Positions 12,633 to 23,200 of a DNA stretch of 35,862 bases are shown one piece after another (positions within the stretch are counted from its first letter, which is position 1; each line of letters starts with the position of its first letter). A model generated the notes under the pieces. The model was not told the origin of the DNA and searched no databases. It was given only the letters and a program-made list of their open reading frames with translations. This DNA comes from a virus: positions 1-35,862 of IMG/VR virus record IMGVR_UViG_3300029260_000303; one strand, written 5' to 3'. A program made the translations under genes and the position numbers.

Positions 12633-15067
12633 TGAAAGAGGTAGAAATCGATATAATGCCGGAATCCTTTCCTAGTCAGTTTGTTTCTGATTCAGACAAG
12701 GCTAGAGTAGAGTTTGGTCTTCAAGTAGGTCAAGCTATACAGTACGAATGGTTTAAAAAAGATGGGTCCGGATGTAGATTCTATGACCAATGGAAAAGCT
12801 TTCATAGTTTAAGGTTATACGCTAGAGGGGAACAGTCCTCAAGCAAGTATAAAGATGAACTTGCTGTAGATGGTGACTTGTCGTATTTAAATCTTGATTG
12901 GACTCCAGTACCAATAATCCCTAAGTTTGTAGATATTGTTGTCAACGGTATGTCTAATCGTCTGTTTACAGCAAAAGCACAAGCACAAGATGCTATGTCT
13001 CAATCTAAGAAAAACAAATACCAAGATATGATAGAGGGGCAGATGCTATCAAAAGATATCCTTGGAATAATTAAGCAAGAGTCGGGTGTAGACCCATTTG
13101 TAATGCCTGAGGAGGAGCTACCTAAAAACGATGAGGAGCTTGCTTTGTATATGAATCTAAACTACAAGCCTGCTATAGAGATTGCTGAAGAAGAAGCTAT
13201 CGATACAATATTTGAAGAGAACCACTACTACGACCTAAGAAAAAGGGTAGATTACGACCTTACTGTGTTAGGTATAGGAATTACTAAACATGAGTTTTTG
13301 CAAGGAGCAGGAGTAGAACTTTCTTACGTAGACCCTGCTAATGTAGTATACAGCTACACTGAAGACCCACATTTTAAAGACTGCTTCTATTGGGGAGAAG
13401 TGAAAACGATTCCCATAACGGAGGTTATGAAGATAGATCAGTCTCTTACCAATGATGACTTGCAAAAGATATCGGAGTATAGTCAGAGTTGGTACGACTA
13501 CCACAATGTATCGCAGTTCTACGACAACGATATATTCTACAAAGATACATGCACATTGTTGTATTTCAACTACAAAACAATAAAGAACTTTGTATACAAA
13601 AAGAAGATTCTAGAAGGTGGCGGTTCCAGGGTAATAGAGAAAGATGACCAATTCAATCCTCCTGCGGAGATGATGGAAGAGGGGAACTTTCAGAAGATAT
13701 CTAAGACTATCGATGTATGGTACGAGGGTATTATGGTTATGGGAACCAATATTGTATTAAAGTGGGAGCTTGCTGAGAATATGGTACGTCCCAAGTCATC
13801 GTCACAGCATGCAATGCCAAATTATATAGCGGTGGCTCCAAGAATGTACAAAGGAGTAATTGAGAGTCTAGTACGAAGGATGATAACCTTTGCTGACTTG
13901 ATACAGATAACACATCTAAAGTTGCAGCAAGTTATTGCCAAGGTAGTCCCCGATGGTGTATTTATCGATGCTGATGGATTGAATGAGGTGGACTTAGGTA
14001 CAGGTGCTGCATATAATCCGGAGGATGCCCTTAGGTTGTACTTTCAAACAGGTAGTGTTATTGGTAGGAGCTACACACAAGATGGTGAGTTTAACAACGC
14101 TAGAGTTCCTATCCAACAGTTGAATTCTAATTCGGGAGCAGGCAAGACACAGATGCTTCTATCCAACTATAACCACTACCTAAATCAGATTAGGAATGTT
14201 ACTGGATTAAACGAGGCTAGAGATGGTTCTACTCCCGATCCCAATGCATTGGTCGGTGTTCAAAAGCTTGCAGCATTAAATTCAAATACTGCTACTAGAC
14301 ATATTCTAGATGCTAGTCTTTATATCTATCGTACTTTAGCGGAAGCAGCTTCTTGTAGGATTGCAGACATATTAGAGTATGCAGATTTCAAAGAAGATTT
14401 TGCAAACAAAATAGGGAAATACAACGTAAGTATACTAAATCAAATATCAGATTTGTATATTTATGACTTTGGGATATTTATTGAGGTTTCTCCTGATGAG
14501 GAGCAGAAAGCACAGTTGGAAGCCAATATACAGATGGCTTTATCCAAGGGTGACATAAATCTTGAAGATGCTATTGACATCCGTGAGATAAAGAACATAA
14601 AGTTAGGGAATCAGTTATTAAAAGTTAAGAGGGTAGCGAAGCAAGAAAGAGAACAACAGAATCAGATGCAACAGCAAGCTATGCAGAATCAAATGCAGAT
14701 GCAGTCTCAGCAGATGGCGGCACAAACGGCAATGCAGAAGATAGAGATGGAGGCAAAGGCTAAGATTCAAGTGAAACAAGCGGAGATAGCGTTCTCAATA
14801 GAGAAGATGAAAATTGAGGCAGAGGTAAAAGGTAAACTTATGCAGCAAGAATTTGAGTACAATCAACAGATTCATCAGATGGCTAACAATTCTTTGCAGA
14901 ATAGGGAACAGCAGAGGGAAGACTCAAAATCTAGTCGTATAAGCCAACAGAACTCTGAGCAATCAAAACTTATAAACCAAAGAAAGAATAATCTTCCTCC
15001 ACAGAGGTTTGAATCTAACGAAGATAGTCTAGATGGATTTGATTTAGCGGAGTTTAACCCTAGATAA
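12632..15067 (+). CDS. Portal protein
   Basis: An 811-residue protein in the canonical place after the large terminase. Features typical of large podovirus portals: an aromatic, charged N-terminal region, a helical core (stem and wing, about 180-600) and a C-terminal Gln/Met-rich coiled coil (about 668-730, many QMQ units) matching the barrel above the portal crown. It forms the dodecameric ring through which DNA enters and leaves. No enzymatic motif. Identification rests on size, architecture and gene order. Confidence 0.85.
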   Translation: MKEVEIDIMPESFPSQFVSDSDKARVEFGLQVGQAIQYEWFKKDGSGCRFYDQWKSFHSLRLYARGEQSSSKYKDELAVDGDLSYLNLDWTPVPIIPKFVDIVVNGMSNRLFTAKAQAQDAMSQSKKNKYQDMIEGQMLSKDILGIIKQESGVDPFVMPEEELPKNDEELALYMNLNYKPAIEIAEEEAIDTIFEENHYYDLRKRVDYDLTVLGIGITKHEFLQGAGVELSYVDPANVVYSYTEDPHFKDCFYWGEVKTIPITEVMKIDQSLTNDDLQKISEYSQSWYDYHNVSQFYDNDIFYKDTCTLLYFNYKTIKNFVYKKKILEGGGSRVIEKDDQFNPPAEMMEEGNFQKISKTIDVWYEGIMVMGTNIVLKWELAENMVRPKSSSQHAMPNYIAVAPRMYKGVIESLVRRMITFADLIQITHLKLQQVIAKVVPDGVFIDADGLNEVDLGTGAAYNPEDALRLYFQTGSVIGRSYTQDGEFNNARVPIQQLNSNSGAGKTQMLLSNYNHYLNQIRNVTGLNEARDGSTPDPNALVGVQKLAALNSNTATRHILDASLYIYRTLAEAASCRIADILEYADFKEDFANKIGKYNVSILNQISDLYIYDFGIFIEVSPDEEQKAQLEANIQMALSKGDINLEDAIDIREIKNIKLGNQLLKVKRVAKQEREQQNQMQQQAMQNQMQMQSQQMAAQTAMQKIEMEAKAKIQVKQAEIAFSIEKMKIEAEVKGKLMQQEFEYNQQIHQMANNSLQNREQQREDSKSSRISQQNSEQSKLINQRKNNLPPQRFESNEDSLDGFDLAEFNPR

Positions 15068-15079
15068 AAAAATTTTTAT

Positions 15080-15087
15080 TAACTTTG
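15080..15087 (+). promoter_or_regulatory. Bacteroidota-type -7 box of scaffold-capsid unit
   Basis: TAACTTTG lies 17 bases before ATG 15105 in the only notable gap of the head operon (37 bases). The flanking TTATTAACTTTGT is identical to the box at 3535-3542. It probably gives the scaffold and major capsid protein extra transcription. Confidence 0.65.
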
Positions 15088-15104
15088 TATAAAATTATAA
15101 TATA

Positions 15105-16154
15105 ATGGATTTTGAAGTAAGAGAAGTAGGATCAGTAAAAGAGAAGTCTTTGTCTCAAAAAGAAGAAGAGATATTACAACAAAACGAGGTAGTAGAGGAA
15201 GCTACACAGGAAGAGTCGGTGCAAGAGGTTGAGCTTACCGATGACAAAGTACTTCAGTTCCTTGGCAACAGATACGGAAGAGAGATTAGTTCCTTTGATG
15301 ATCTAATGACACAGAGAGAAGACAAAGAAGAGATGCCTGAGGATGTATCGGCATTTTTGAAATATAAAAAAGACACAGGTAGAGGTATCGAAGACTATGT
15401 CAAGTTGAACAAAGACTTTGGCTCTATGAATGAAGACTCTTTATTAAGAGAGTATTTCAATGCTACAGAAGAAGATTTAGATAAAGAAGATATCGATTTT
15501 CTTATGGAGGATTATCAGTATGACGAGGATTTAGATGATGATTCGGACATCAAGAAGAAAAAGTTAGCAAAGAAAAAGTTATTATCGAAAGCTAAAAAGC
15601 ATTTTGAAAAAGCAAAAGAGTATTACAAACAGCCGCTTGAGTCAAGTGGTAGTTTAACTACGGAGCAAGAAGAAGAGCTTGGACAGTATCGTAAATATAT
15701 AGATTCTGCAAAAACGCAACAGCAGGAAAACGAGAGAAAGCAAACGTGGTTCACGGAAAAAACAAACGAGTTGTTCAATAGCGAGTTCAAAGGTTTTGAA
15801 TTCAAGCTAAACGACAAGAATGTTACTTTCAAGCCAGGAGGAGCTGACGAACTTAAAAAAATGCATTCCAATCCAATGAACTTTGTAATGAAGTACTTGG
15901 ATGATACCGGTCTTATGAAAGACACCGTTGGATATCATAAAGCGTTAGCAGTAGCAATGAATCCCGAAAAGTTTGCTGAGTTCTTTTATGAACAGGGCAA
16001 GTCCGAGGCAACAGAGGATGTTATGCGTAAGACAAAAAATGTTAACATGAGTCAGCGTAGAACACCTGAGGTTACATCGAAGGGAGGTATGAAAATAAAA
16101 GCCGTGAGTGCTACTTCATCTCGTGGTTTAAAAATTAGAAGTAAACGAAAATAA
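15105..16154 (+). CDS. Capsid scaffolding protein
   Basis: A 349-residue, highly charged, mostly helical protein between the portal and the major capsid protein. The N-terminal half is acidic (EEE/EDLD runs, up to about 150), then a Lys-rich helix (KKKKLAKKKLLSKAKKHFEK), a Gln/Glu coiled coil, and a basic C-terminus (GLKIRSKRK). Acidic helical body with a basic C-terminal capsid-binding tail is the classical scaffold design. No protease motif is seen. Confidence 0.85.
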   Translation: MDFEVREVGSVKEKSLSQKEEEILQQNEVVEEATQEESVQEVELTDDKVLQFLGNRYGREISSFDDLMTQREDKEEMPEDVSAFLKYKKDTGRGIEDYVKLNKDFGSMNEDSLLREYFNATEEDLDKEDIDFLMEDYQYDEDLDDDSDIKKKKLAKKKLLSKAKKHFEKAKEYYKQPLESSGSLTTEQEEELGQYRKYIDSAKTQQQENERKQTWFTEKTNELFNSEFKGFEFKLNDKNVTFKPGGADELKKMHSNPMNFVMKYLDDTGLMKDTVGYHKALAVAMNPEKFAEFFYEQGKSEATEDVMRKTKNVNMSQRRTPEVTSKGGMKIKAVSATSSRGLKIRSKRK

Positions 16155-16182
16155 ATTAGAAAAAACTTAAAAACAAATAAAA

Positions 16183-17661
16183 ATGGCCGGTTCATTTAAC
16201 GCATTACCCACATTTGGGTTGCAGCCATCTGCATCGCAGGTTGCATTACAGACAAATTATATCACAAACTTTGACTTTTTAAGTCAGTATTTACCCGACA
16301 CCTACGAAAAGGAATTTGAGCGTTACGGAAACCGTTCTGTATCTTCTTTCTTACGTATGGTAGGTGCAGAGATGCCTTGCGAATCTGATCTTATCAAGTG
16401 GGCAGAACAAGGTAGATTGCATGTGTCTTACACTCAAGTAGGTACGGCTGCTGGTGCTGCTGCTGCAACTGCTGTGTTTCAAGTTAATGACAACCTTACA
16501 GTTCCAGGTGGCTATCCCGCAGGTGTTGTTGCTAACAAAAATATCTCATCTACAGCAGGGTCTTTGGGTGCTGCACAAATTGCAGTTAGAGTAGGACAGA
16601 CAGTACTTATGTCTTTTAACTCAGGAGCAGGTGTAAACAAAGGTATCGTTACTGCTGTAAACGTAGGCGCAAACCAATTTACTGTAGCATTCTACGAAGC
16701 AGGTGGTCTTGCAGCAGCCGGTACAGCTCTTGCTAACTCTGATGTTACTGTATTTGTTTACGGTTCTGAGTTTGCTAAAGGGACAGCAGGTATGCAAGGT
16801 TCTTTAGAGGGTGACTCTACTATCTTTGAGAACAAGCCTATCATCTTGAAAGACAAGTATCAAGTTACTGGGTCAGATATGACACAGATTGGATGGATCG
16901 AAGTAAGCACAGAAAATGGGGCTACAGGATTCCTATGGTATTTGAAGTCTGAGCATGAGACTCGTCTACGTTTCGATGACTACTTAGAGACTGCAATGAT
17001 TGAGGCTGTTCCTGCCGGTGCAGGTTCGGGTGCTGCTGCTGCCGGTTTCTCAGGGTCTGAAGGTATTTTTGATGCTGTACAGACAAGAGGTAACGTATGG
17101 GCAGGTGGTATACCTTCTACACTACAAGATTTTGATACTATCATCTCTCAGCTTGACAACCAAGGAGCTATTGAGGAGAACGTATTGTTTGTAGATAGAG
17201 ATATGACTTTCGCTATCGATGACATGCTTGCTAGTCAAAACTCTTACGGAGCAGGTGGAACTTCTTACGGATTGTTTGACAATGACGAGACAATGGCATT
17301 GAACCTTGGCTTCTCAGGATTCCGTAGAGGATACGATTTTTACAAGACTGACTGGAAATACTTAAACGACCCAACGATGCGTGGTGGTTTAGCAGCAGGT
17401 TCAGGTACAGTAAATGGTTTGTTAGTTCCTGCCGGAACAACTACTGTATACGACCAAGTACTTGGCAAAAATGCTAAGAGACCATTCTTGCACGTTCGTT
17501 ACCGTGCTTCTCAATCTGAAGACAGACGTTACAAGACATGGATCACAGGTTCAGCAGGTGGAGCTATGACTAGCGACCTAGATGCTATGGAGGTACACTT
17601 CTTGTCAGAGAGAGCTGTATGTGTAATGGGAGCTAACAACTTTGTGATTTTTGAAGACTAA
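16183..17661 (+). CDS. Major capsid protein
   Basis: A 492-residue protein after the scaffold and before a strong terminator, size as in crAss-like and related podovirus capsid proteins. N-terminal arm (SFNALPTFGLQPSASQVALQ) is followed by an E-loop-like region (YEKEFERYGNRSVSSFLRM), then an Ala/Gly/Val-rich beta barrel insertion (about 84-205) and the A/P-domain-like C-terminal half (FRRGYDFYKTDWKYL, KRPFLHVRYRASQ). HK97 fold is expected. Ala/Gly-rich stretches and regular codon use suggest high expression. Confidence 0.9.
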   Translation: MAGSFNALPTFGLQPSASQVALQTNYITNFDFLSQYLPDTYEKEFERYGNRSVSSFLRMVGAEMPCESDLIKWAEQGRLHVSYTQVGTAAGAAAATAVFQVNDNLTVPGGYPAGVVANKNISSTAGSLGAAQIAVRVGQTVLMSFNSGAGVNKGIVTAVNVGANQFTVAFYEAGGLAAAGTALANSDVTVFVYGSEFAKGTAGMQGSLEGDSTIFENKPIILKDKYQVTGSDMTQIGWIEVSTENGATGFLWYLKSEHETRLRFDDYLETAMIEAVPAGAGSGAAAAGFSGSEGIFDAVQTRGNVWAGGIPSTLQDFDTIISQLDNQGAIEENVLFVDRDMTFAIDDMLASQNSYGAGGTSYGLFDNDETMALNLGFSGFRRGYDFYKTDWKYLNDPTMRGGLAAGSGTVNGLLVPAGTTTVYDQVLGKNAKRPFLHVRYRASQSEDRRYKTWITGSAGGAMTSDLDAMEVHFLSERAVCVMGANNFVIFED

Positions 17662-17673
17662 TACAATTTAATC

Positions 17674-17703
17674 AAGGAGTGTCTCTAGTAGACACTCCTT
17701 TTT
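17674..17703 (+). terminator. Strong terminator after major capsid gene
   Basis: AAGGAGTGTCT (17674-17684) pairs perfectly with AGACACTCCTT (17690-17700), 11 base pairs with a five-base loop, followed by T residues to 17703. It separates the head operon from the neck and tail genes. Confidence 0.93.
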
Positions 17704-17719
17704 ACTAAAATTTAATCAA

Positions 17720-18469
17720 ATGAAAAAGAAACCTTTGGTCGATAAAATATATCGCCTTAAACGAAACAATGCGCCCTTATCTTATATTATTCCTACTAGA
17801 AGTACATCTAGGTCTCCTTTATTGTATTTCGACGAGGAGAAAGGTATCAATCGTCCTTTACGATATGCAAGGAATCAACGAAGCCCTTTTGAGGACGAGC
17901 AAGATGGTAACGCTATTATAGAGCCTGTTATTTTTGAAGATGGATTCTTACGTGTAGAGAGAACGAATCCTGTGCTTCAAAGTTTTTTGGATTTGCACCC
18001 TATGAACGGTACTAAGTTTGAGGTTGTAGACAACAAGAAAGAAGCTCAAGAAGAACTTGATGATATATTCCTACAGGTAGATGCATTATCAGAGGCCAAG
18101 AACATGTCAATAGAACAGCTTGAGGTAGTGTCTAGGGTATTGTTCAATGTAGATGTATCTAGGGTGTCTACGGCTGAGTTAAGAAGAGATGTAATTGTCT
18201 ATTCTAGAAACTATCCGGAAGACTTTTTAAATATATTTAACGACACTGACCTTGATTTAAAATCTAAATGTCAGCAGTTCATAAGCTCAGGACTTCTTTC
18301 TATAAGAACATCTAGAAATCAAGGTGAAGAGGTTTGGTTTAACACAAAAGGTAACAAGAAAAAACTACTGAATGTGCCGTACGGTGAGGATGTAATCAAC
18401 GTTTTGTTTTCTTATTTTAAAACAGACGAGGGTATACCTGTATTGGAATATTTAGAGAAAAAAATCTAA
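17720..18469 (+). CDS. Putative neck/head completion structural protein
   Basis: A 249-residue protein with no recognised domain, starting 16 bases after the capsid terminator. The N-terminal 75 residues are basic and extended (IYRLKRNNAPLSYIIPTRST), then a helical, acidic core. Location between capsid and connector genes suggests a virion protein. There is no visible enzymatic motif. Ends with an intrinsic terminator downstream. Confidence 0.8.
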   Translation: MKKKPLVDKIYRLKRNNAPLSYIIPTRSTSRSPLLYFDEEKGINRPLRYARNQRSPFEDEQDGNAIIEPVIFEDGFLRVERTNPVLQSFLDLHPMNGTKFEVVDNKKEAQEELDDIFLQVDALSEAKNMSIEQLEVVSRVLFNVDVSRVSTAELRRDVIVYSRNYPEDFLNIFNDTDLDLKSKCQQFISSGLLSIRTSRNQGEEVWFNTKGNKKKLLNVPYGEDVINVLFSYFKTDEGIPVLEYLEKKI

Positions 18470-18493
18470 CTCCATCTTTATTGCATTTTCTAA

Positions 18494-18525
18494 AAAGAGG
18501 GGTATATTCATATCTCTCTTTTTTT
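18494..18525 (+). terminator. Terminator abutting next promoter
   Basis: AAAGAGGGGTAT (18494-18505) pairs with ATATCTCTCTTT (18510-18521), 12 pairs with two G-U, four-base loop, and T residues to 18525. Four bases further downstream the -7 box of the next gene begins. Confidence 0.85.
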
Positions 18526-18528
18526 GTT

Positions 18529-18536
18529 TATATTTG
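18529..18536 (+). promoter_or_regulatory. Bacteroidota-type -7 box of neck/tail unit
   Basis: TATATTTG matches TAnnTTTG, just after the terminator T-tract and 13 bases before ATG 18550. The triplet at the expected -33 distance is TTC (18507-18509), inside the terminator loop, so this is a weaker match than before groEL. Confidence 0.65.
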
Positions 18537-18549
18537 TATAAAAGTAATT

Positions 18550-19281
18550 ATGATAAACCCAGTAAGAAAAACGGTTCTTTCTATTTTGAATAAGAATAAC
18601 TACGGATATATAACGCCTGATGATTTCAATCTTTATGCAAAACAAGCCCAGTTGGATATTTTCGATGATTATTTTTATGACTACAACTATCAGATAAACA
18701 AAGAAAATGCAAGAACCTCAGGGACAGGGTATGCCAACATAAGAAAAGGATACGAAGAAGTAATAGATGGATTATCAGAAACTAAAAATTTAACACAAAA
18801 TGCTACAAATAGTTATTTCCTTCCATCTCAAGTAACTACAGGCGATGATTACTATCTAATTAACAAGGTTCTATGTTTTAATGGGGCTACGTTTTTAGGA
18901 GAGGCTGAGAGGGTAAGTCACAGCAAAGCTACCTATCTAACCACATCTATATTAACTTCTCCTACAGAGATGTTCCCTGCATATGTGCAGAACGGAAGCA
19001 CGATTACGGTATTCCCCGACACTATTAACGGAGCCACGCAGGTGAAGGCACAGTACATAAGATACCCAAAAGACCCTAAATGGACATTTTTAACGTTAAC
19101 CAATGGGGAACCATTGTTTGATGCTTCTCAGCCTGACTACCAAGACTTTGAACTTGCTATAGATGACCAAGTAGACTTGGTGGCAAAAATATTGCAGTAT
19201 GCAGGTATGTCAATAAGAGAGGTGCAAGCAGTACAGTTTGGAAAAGCAGAAGAACAACTTAACACTCAAGAAGAGAAATAA
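18550..19281 (+). CDS. Neck ring / head-tail connector protein
   Basis: A 243-residue protein. Starts with a helical segment (NPVRKTVLSILNKNNYGYITPDDFNLYAKQAQ in pieces, residues 2-34), then a beta-rich part with YFLPSQV and TVFPDT, as in the widespread podovirus neck proteins (from memory). ATG 18550 is chosen since the longer frame (from 18481) covers the terminator and promoter. The stop overlaps the next start by one base (TAATG), so the two are coupled. Likely part of the portal-tail adaptor. Confidence 0.72.
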   Translation: MINPVRKTVLSILNKNNYGYITPDDFNLYAKQAQLDIFDDYFYDYNYQINKENARTSGTGYANIRKGYEEVIDGLSETKNLTQNATNSYFLPSQVTTGDDYYLINKVLCFNGATFLGEAERVSHSKATYLTTSILTSPTEMFPAYVQNGSTITVFPDTINGATQVKAQYIRYPKDPKWTFLTLTNGEPLFDASQPDYQDFELAIDDQVDLVAKILQYAGMSIREVQAVQFGKAEEQLNTQEEK

Positions 19282-20204
19282 TGGCCTACATATCACAATA
19301 CAAATACTACGAAAACGATGGGGTAGCCCCTTTGGATTCTAATTGGGGTTCATATCAGTATGTATCTCTAAAAGATATCGTAAACAACTACATGTTGATG
19401 TATACCGGAAATAATTCTTTGATAAACAATGAGAATCGATACAAGATTCTTTTCCACGCCAAGAGAGCTATCCAAGAGTTAAACTACGATGCGTTTAAGG
19501 AAATGAAAGTATTGGAATTAGATGTGTGCGATAGCCTTAGGTTTGTGTTACCTTCCGACTTTGTAAATTGGGTTAGAGTGTCTATGTTTAAAAACGGTGT
19601 ACTTAGGCCATTGACAGAGAATATTCAGACCACTACAGCAACGTCATATTTGCAAGATAATAACTGCAACATACTATTTGACCACCTAGGTAATGTTTTG
19701 AAGCCTGAGTACTCAAATATTGACTTAGAAAGGATAAAAGGTACTAAAAAAAGTATATATTTAAATCAGAACAGCATGTTCGATGGATACGAGGGCTACT
19801 GCTGTGATGGGGATTGGTACTTTGATTATGGAGTTGGAGCAAGATATGGATTAAATACAGAAACGGCTAATGCCAATCCCACTTTTAATATCGACAGAAA
19901 AAAAGGAGTTATTAACTTTGACTCAAACATGTCCGGAGAGATATGTATTCTAGAGTATGTATCTGATGGTATGGAGAATGGAGATAACAGCGCAATAACT
20001 GTAAATAAGATGTTTGAGGAATTTGTGTATTCGTACATTAGCTACTCAATACTAGATGCAAAAATGGGTGTCCAAGAGTATATAATCCGTAGGGCTATGA
20101 AGAAGAAGACAGCCTTGCTTAGGAACGCTAAGATAAGATTAAGTAATATACATCCAGGCCGATTGTTAATGAATATGAGAGGTCAGGATAAGTGGATCAA
20201 ATAA
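19281..20204 (+). CDS. Tail adaptor / ring structural protein
   Basis: A 307-residue protein. A conserved-looking central segment (HAKRAIQELNYDAFKEMKV ... RFVLPSDFVNWVRVSMF, in pieces, about 57-107) matches head-to-tail adaptor-like proteins of short-tailed phages (from memory). The rest mixes beta strands with a helical C-terminus rich in basic residues (RRAMKKKTALLRN). Lies between the neck protein and the very large muzzle protein, so a place in the tail ring is reasonable. Confidence 0.75.
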   Translation: MAYISQYKYYENDGVAPLDSNWGSYQYVSLKDIVNNYMLMYTGNNSLINNENRYKILFHAKRAIQELNYDAFKEMKVLELDVCDSLRFVLPSDFVNWVRVSMFKNGVLRPLTENIQTTTATSYLQDNNCNILFDHLGNVLKPEYSNIDLERIKGTKKSIYLNQNSMFDGYEGYCCDGDWYFDYGVGARYGLNTETANANPTFNIDRKKGVINFDSNMSGEICILEYVSDGMENGDNSAITVNKMFEEFVYSYISYSILDAKMGVQEYIIRRAMKKKTALLRNAKIRLSNIHPGRLLMNMRGQDKWIK

Positions 20205-20207
20205 AAT

Positions 20208-23200
20208 ATGGCTAAGTTACAGAGGAATTTCATCAAAGGAAGAATGAATAAAGGTCTCGATGAGAGGCTTATACCTAATGGTGAGTATATTGATGCTTTG
20301 AACGTAAGAGTTGGATCAACAGAGCTTTCAGAGATTGGTGTAATTGAGAACAGTAAAGGTAATACTAGACTCACTACCTTGAGCTATGTTTCCGGAACTC
20401 CTCTAGTAAACTACATTCTTAGTGGAAGTGCCAAGTGTATAGGGGCTTATCAAGATAGTGCAAACGAGAGATTGTATTGGTTCATTACTGATCCTGCACA
20501 CACAGGCCCACAGGCAACAGGAAAGCTAGACTTAATTGTATCGTATAACGTTAATGATGATTCAGTAACATATCACGTTACTAGTGTTGACGATGGAGGA
20601 GGGACCAATACTAGTTTAAATTTTGATTCTAAATTTTTAATAACAAGTGTTGACAAAGTTGATGATATGTTGTTTTTTACGGACAACCTAAATCAGCCAA
20701 GGATGATTAATGTCACAAAGGACTACCCCTCTCCGGTATCTAATGTCGATGACCCTATATTAGCAGAACAGCTATTGGTCATAAAAAAACCACCAATAAA
20801 TAGTCCTACCTTTGAGCTTACAAATAGAGGAGTTGAAGAGAATTTTTTAAAAGACAGGTTTATATGTTTTGCCTATCGATACAGGTACGAGGATGACATG
20901 TACTCTGCCACCTCACAATTTACTAATCCTGCGTTTATTCCTAAATCTTTTAACTATGACACTTCTTCATATTTAAACGAGGGTATGGAGAATTTATTTG
21001 ACACTGCTAAGATAACAATCAACACAGGCAGTAGCTTAGTTGTTGGCATTGATTTGTTGTTTAAAGAAGCGAGTAATCCTGTAATTAGGATTATAGAGAA
21101 GTTAAACAAAGAAGAATTAGGAATACCTGATAATGATTTTTTTACTTATGATTTTTCAAATAACAAAATATATACAATTCTTGATGACAATGAGATATTA
21201 AGACTTTATGACAATGTACCATTAAAGGCTAAAGCTCAAACTATAATGGGTAGTCGCTTGGTTTATGGTAATTATTTAGAGGGATATGATGTAGGTAATA
21301 CTAAAATGTTATATACAGTAGACTATGTTTCTAACGAACTAGGGGAAACAATCATACCTGGAGTTTTTAATGATGGTTTTTATAACATAGGCCCTCCTAT
21401 TACTCAAAGTAATTCTATTTTTTCATTTGATTTAAATAATATTAATTTAAAAGCAGGTAGTAGGTTAGATTTTGTAATTGTTTTTCAACATGGTACATTT
21501 AATGGGACAGTACCCTTGGGTGTTTCTACTACATCTTCTATTAATATAGCTTTTTCTTACACATTAAAAAATGATTTTTTAAACGCTTATGATTTATCAG
21601 TAGACCCTGATTTTAATGAAAAAATAGGTACAGATTCAAACATAAAATTAGTTTATAATCCAGGGGGTGAATCTTCCTGTGATGGGCTTACTTTAACTGA
21701 TTTGTTTAACTGTCAAATACCTACTTACCAAATACAAGGGTCAAGTTTTTTTACAAAAATAGCTAGTGGAGAAACGGCAGAAGGACAAAGTATGAAAATA
21801 AAATCAAGTATTTTATCTACATCCATAGGATTTCAATTGCCTTCAATAGTATATGACCCAATACCAGTAAGCCCTTCTTCTAAATTTTACGAATATTATG
21901 AAATAACTGATGGTATTGTTATTGTTGTAGAAAAGTCTAATAACTCTTCTCTTCACAGTGATAGAGATTATGAGGTCGGAATAATATATATGGATATATT
22001 TAACAGATCAACTACAGTATTAGTTAGTCCTAATAATATTGTTAGAATTCAATGTTCTAATAGTATAGATAAAAACAAAATAAAAGTAACTATACCTAAA
22101 AATCAAATACCACCTATTTGGGCTAAAAGGTATAAGTTTGCAATAAAACAAGATAGAGAATTATATGAGACAATATATTCTAATATTTATTTCTTTTATG
22201 ACGAAGATGATTTTAACTATTTTTTACTAGAAGGTGAAAATGCTCAAAAAATACAAGAGGGAGATAGTTTAAAAGTAAAAATAGATGGGGCAGGACCTAA
22301 ATTAGATTGTGTAAATGTTACTGTATTAGAAAAAAAAGCTCAAGAAAGAGGATTTATAAAAGTAATGGAGCCATTTAGTGGTCAAAAGTTTGATGCCCCT
22401 TCAGGTGTTTACATGAAAATAAGAAACTCTAATATAGTTATAAATAATGATTCTGTTTTATATAGGGATTTAGGACTTGCTAGGAGTAATTTAAATTACG
22501 CTTTTAATGGAAGCAATCCATATCCTGTCGCAGGTGGAAATTCTTTTCCTGTATTAAAGTACAATAGATTTACTTACACAACACCTTTTTCAACAATACC
22601 TGTTGACCCTGAAATACCTAAAGGGACTGTTATAAAAATAAGATTGTTTTTGTATTGGCAAAATTGGGGTGCATATAAAAAGTATACATTTGAAAAAGAA
22701 TATACATCTTCTCAAAATCATGCTGATATAATTGATTGGTGGAATGTAGATAATATATTTTCAACTATTTCTACTGGTTTATATGAAGAAGATTGCACTC
22801 CTATTTTAGGTATTACAGCATGTCCTCCTTCTTCCCTTCCTTTAAATAGATTTCAATATATACCCACAACAGGTTCTACTTTAGCTGAAAATATTTATGG
22901 AGGTAGTTTTTTTGGCACTGATACAACTATATGGAACCCAAATGAACCTCAAAAAGTTTTAGTAAGATGGCTTAGAGATCCTTCTGATGGGGCTATTTCT
23001 TTAGCTATAAAAGGTAACAATGCTTTAGCTGTTGGTCCCGAACCATATATAGAATGTAGATTTGAAATATTAAAACCTGGAGCTATTATAGCTTTCGAAA
23101 CACAACCTCAAGATGCTGCACCTGACATATGGTATGAATCTCCTGTGTCCTACCCTATAACAGGAGGGTTCCATACAGGAAACGTTCAGAACCAAACTGC

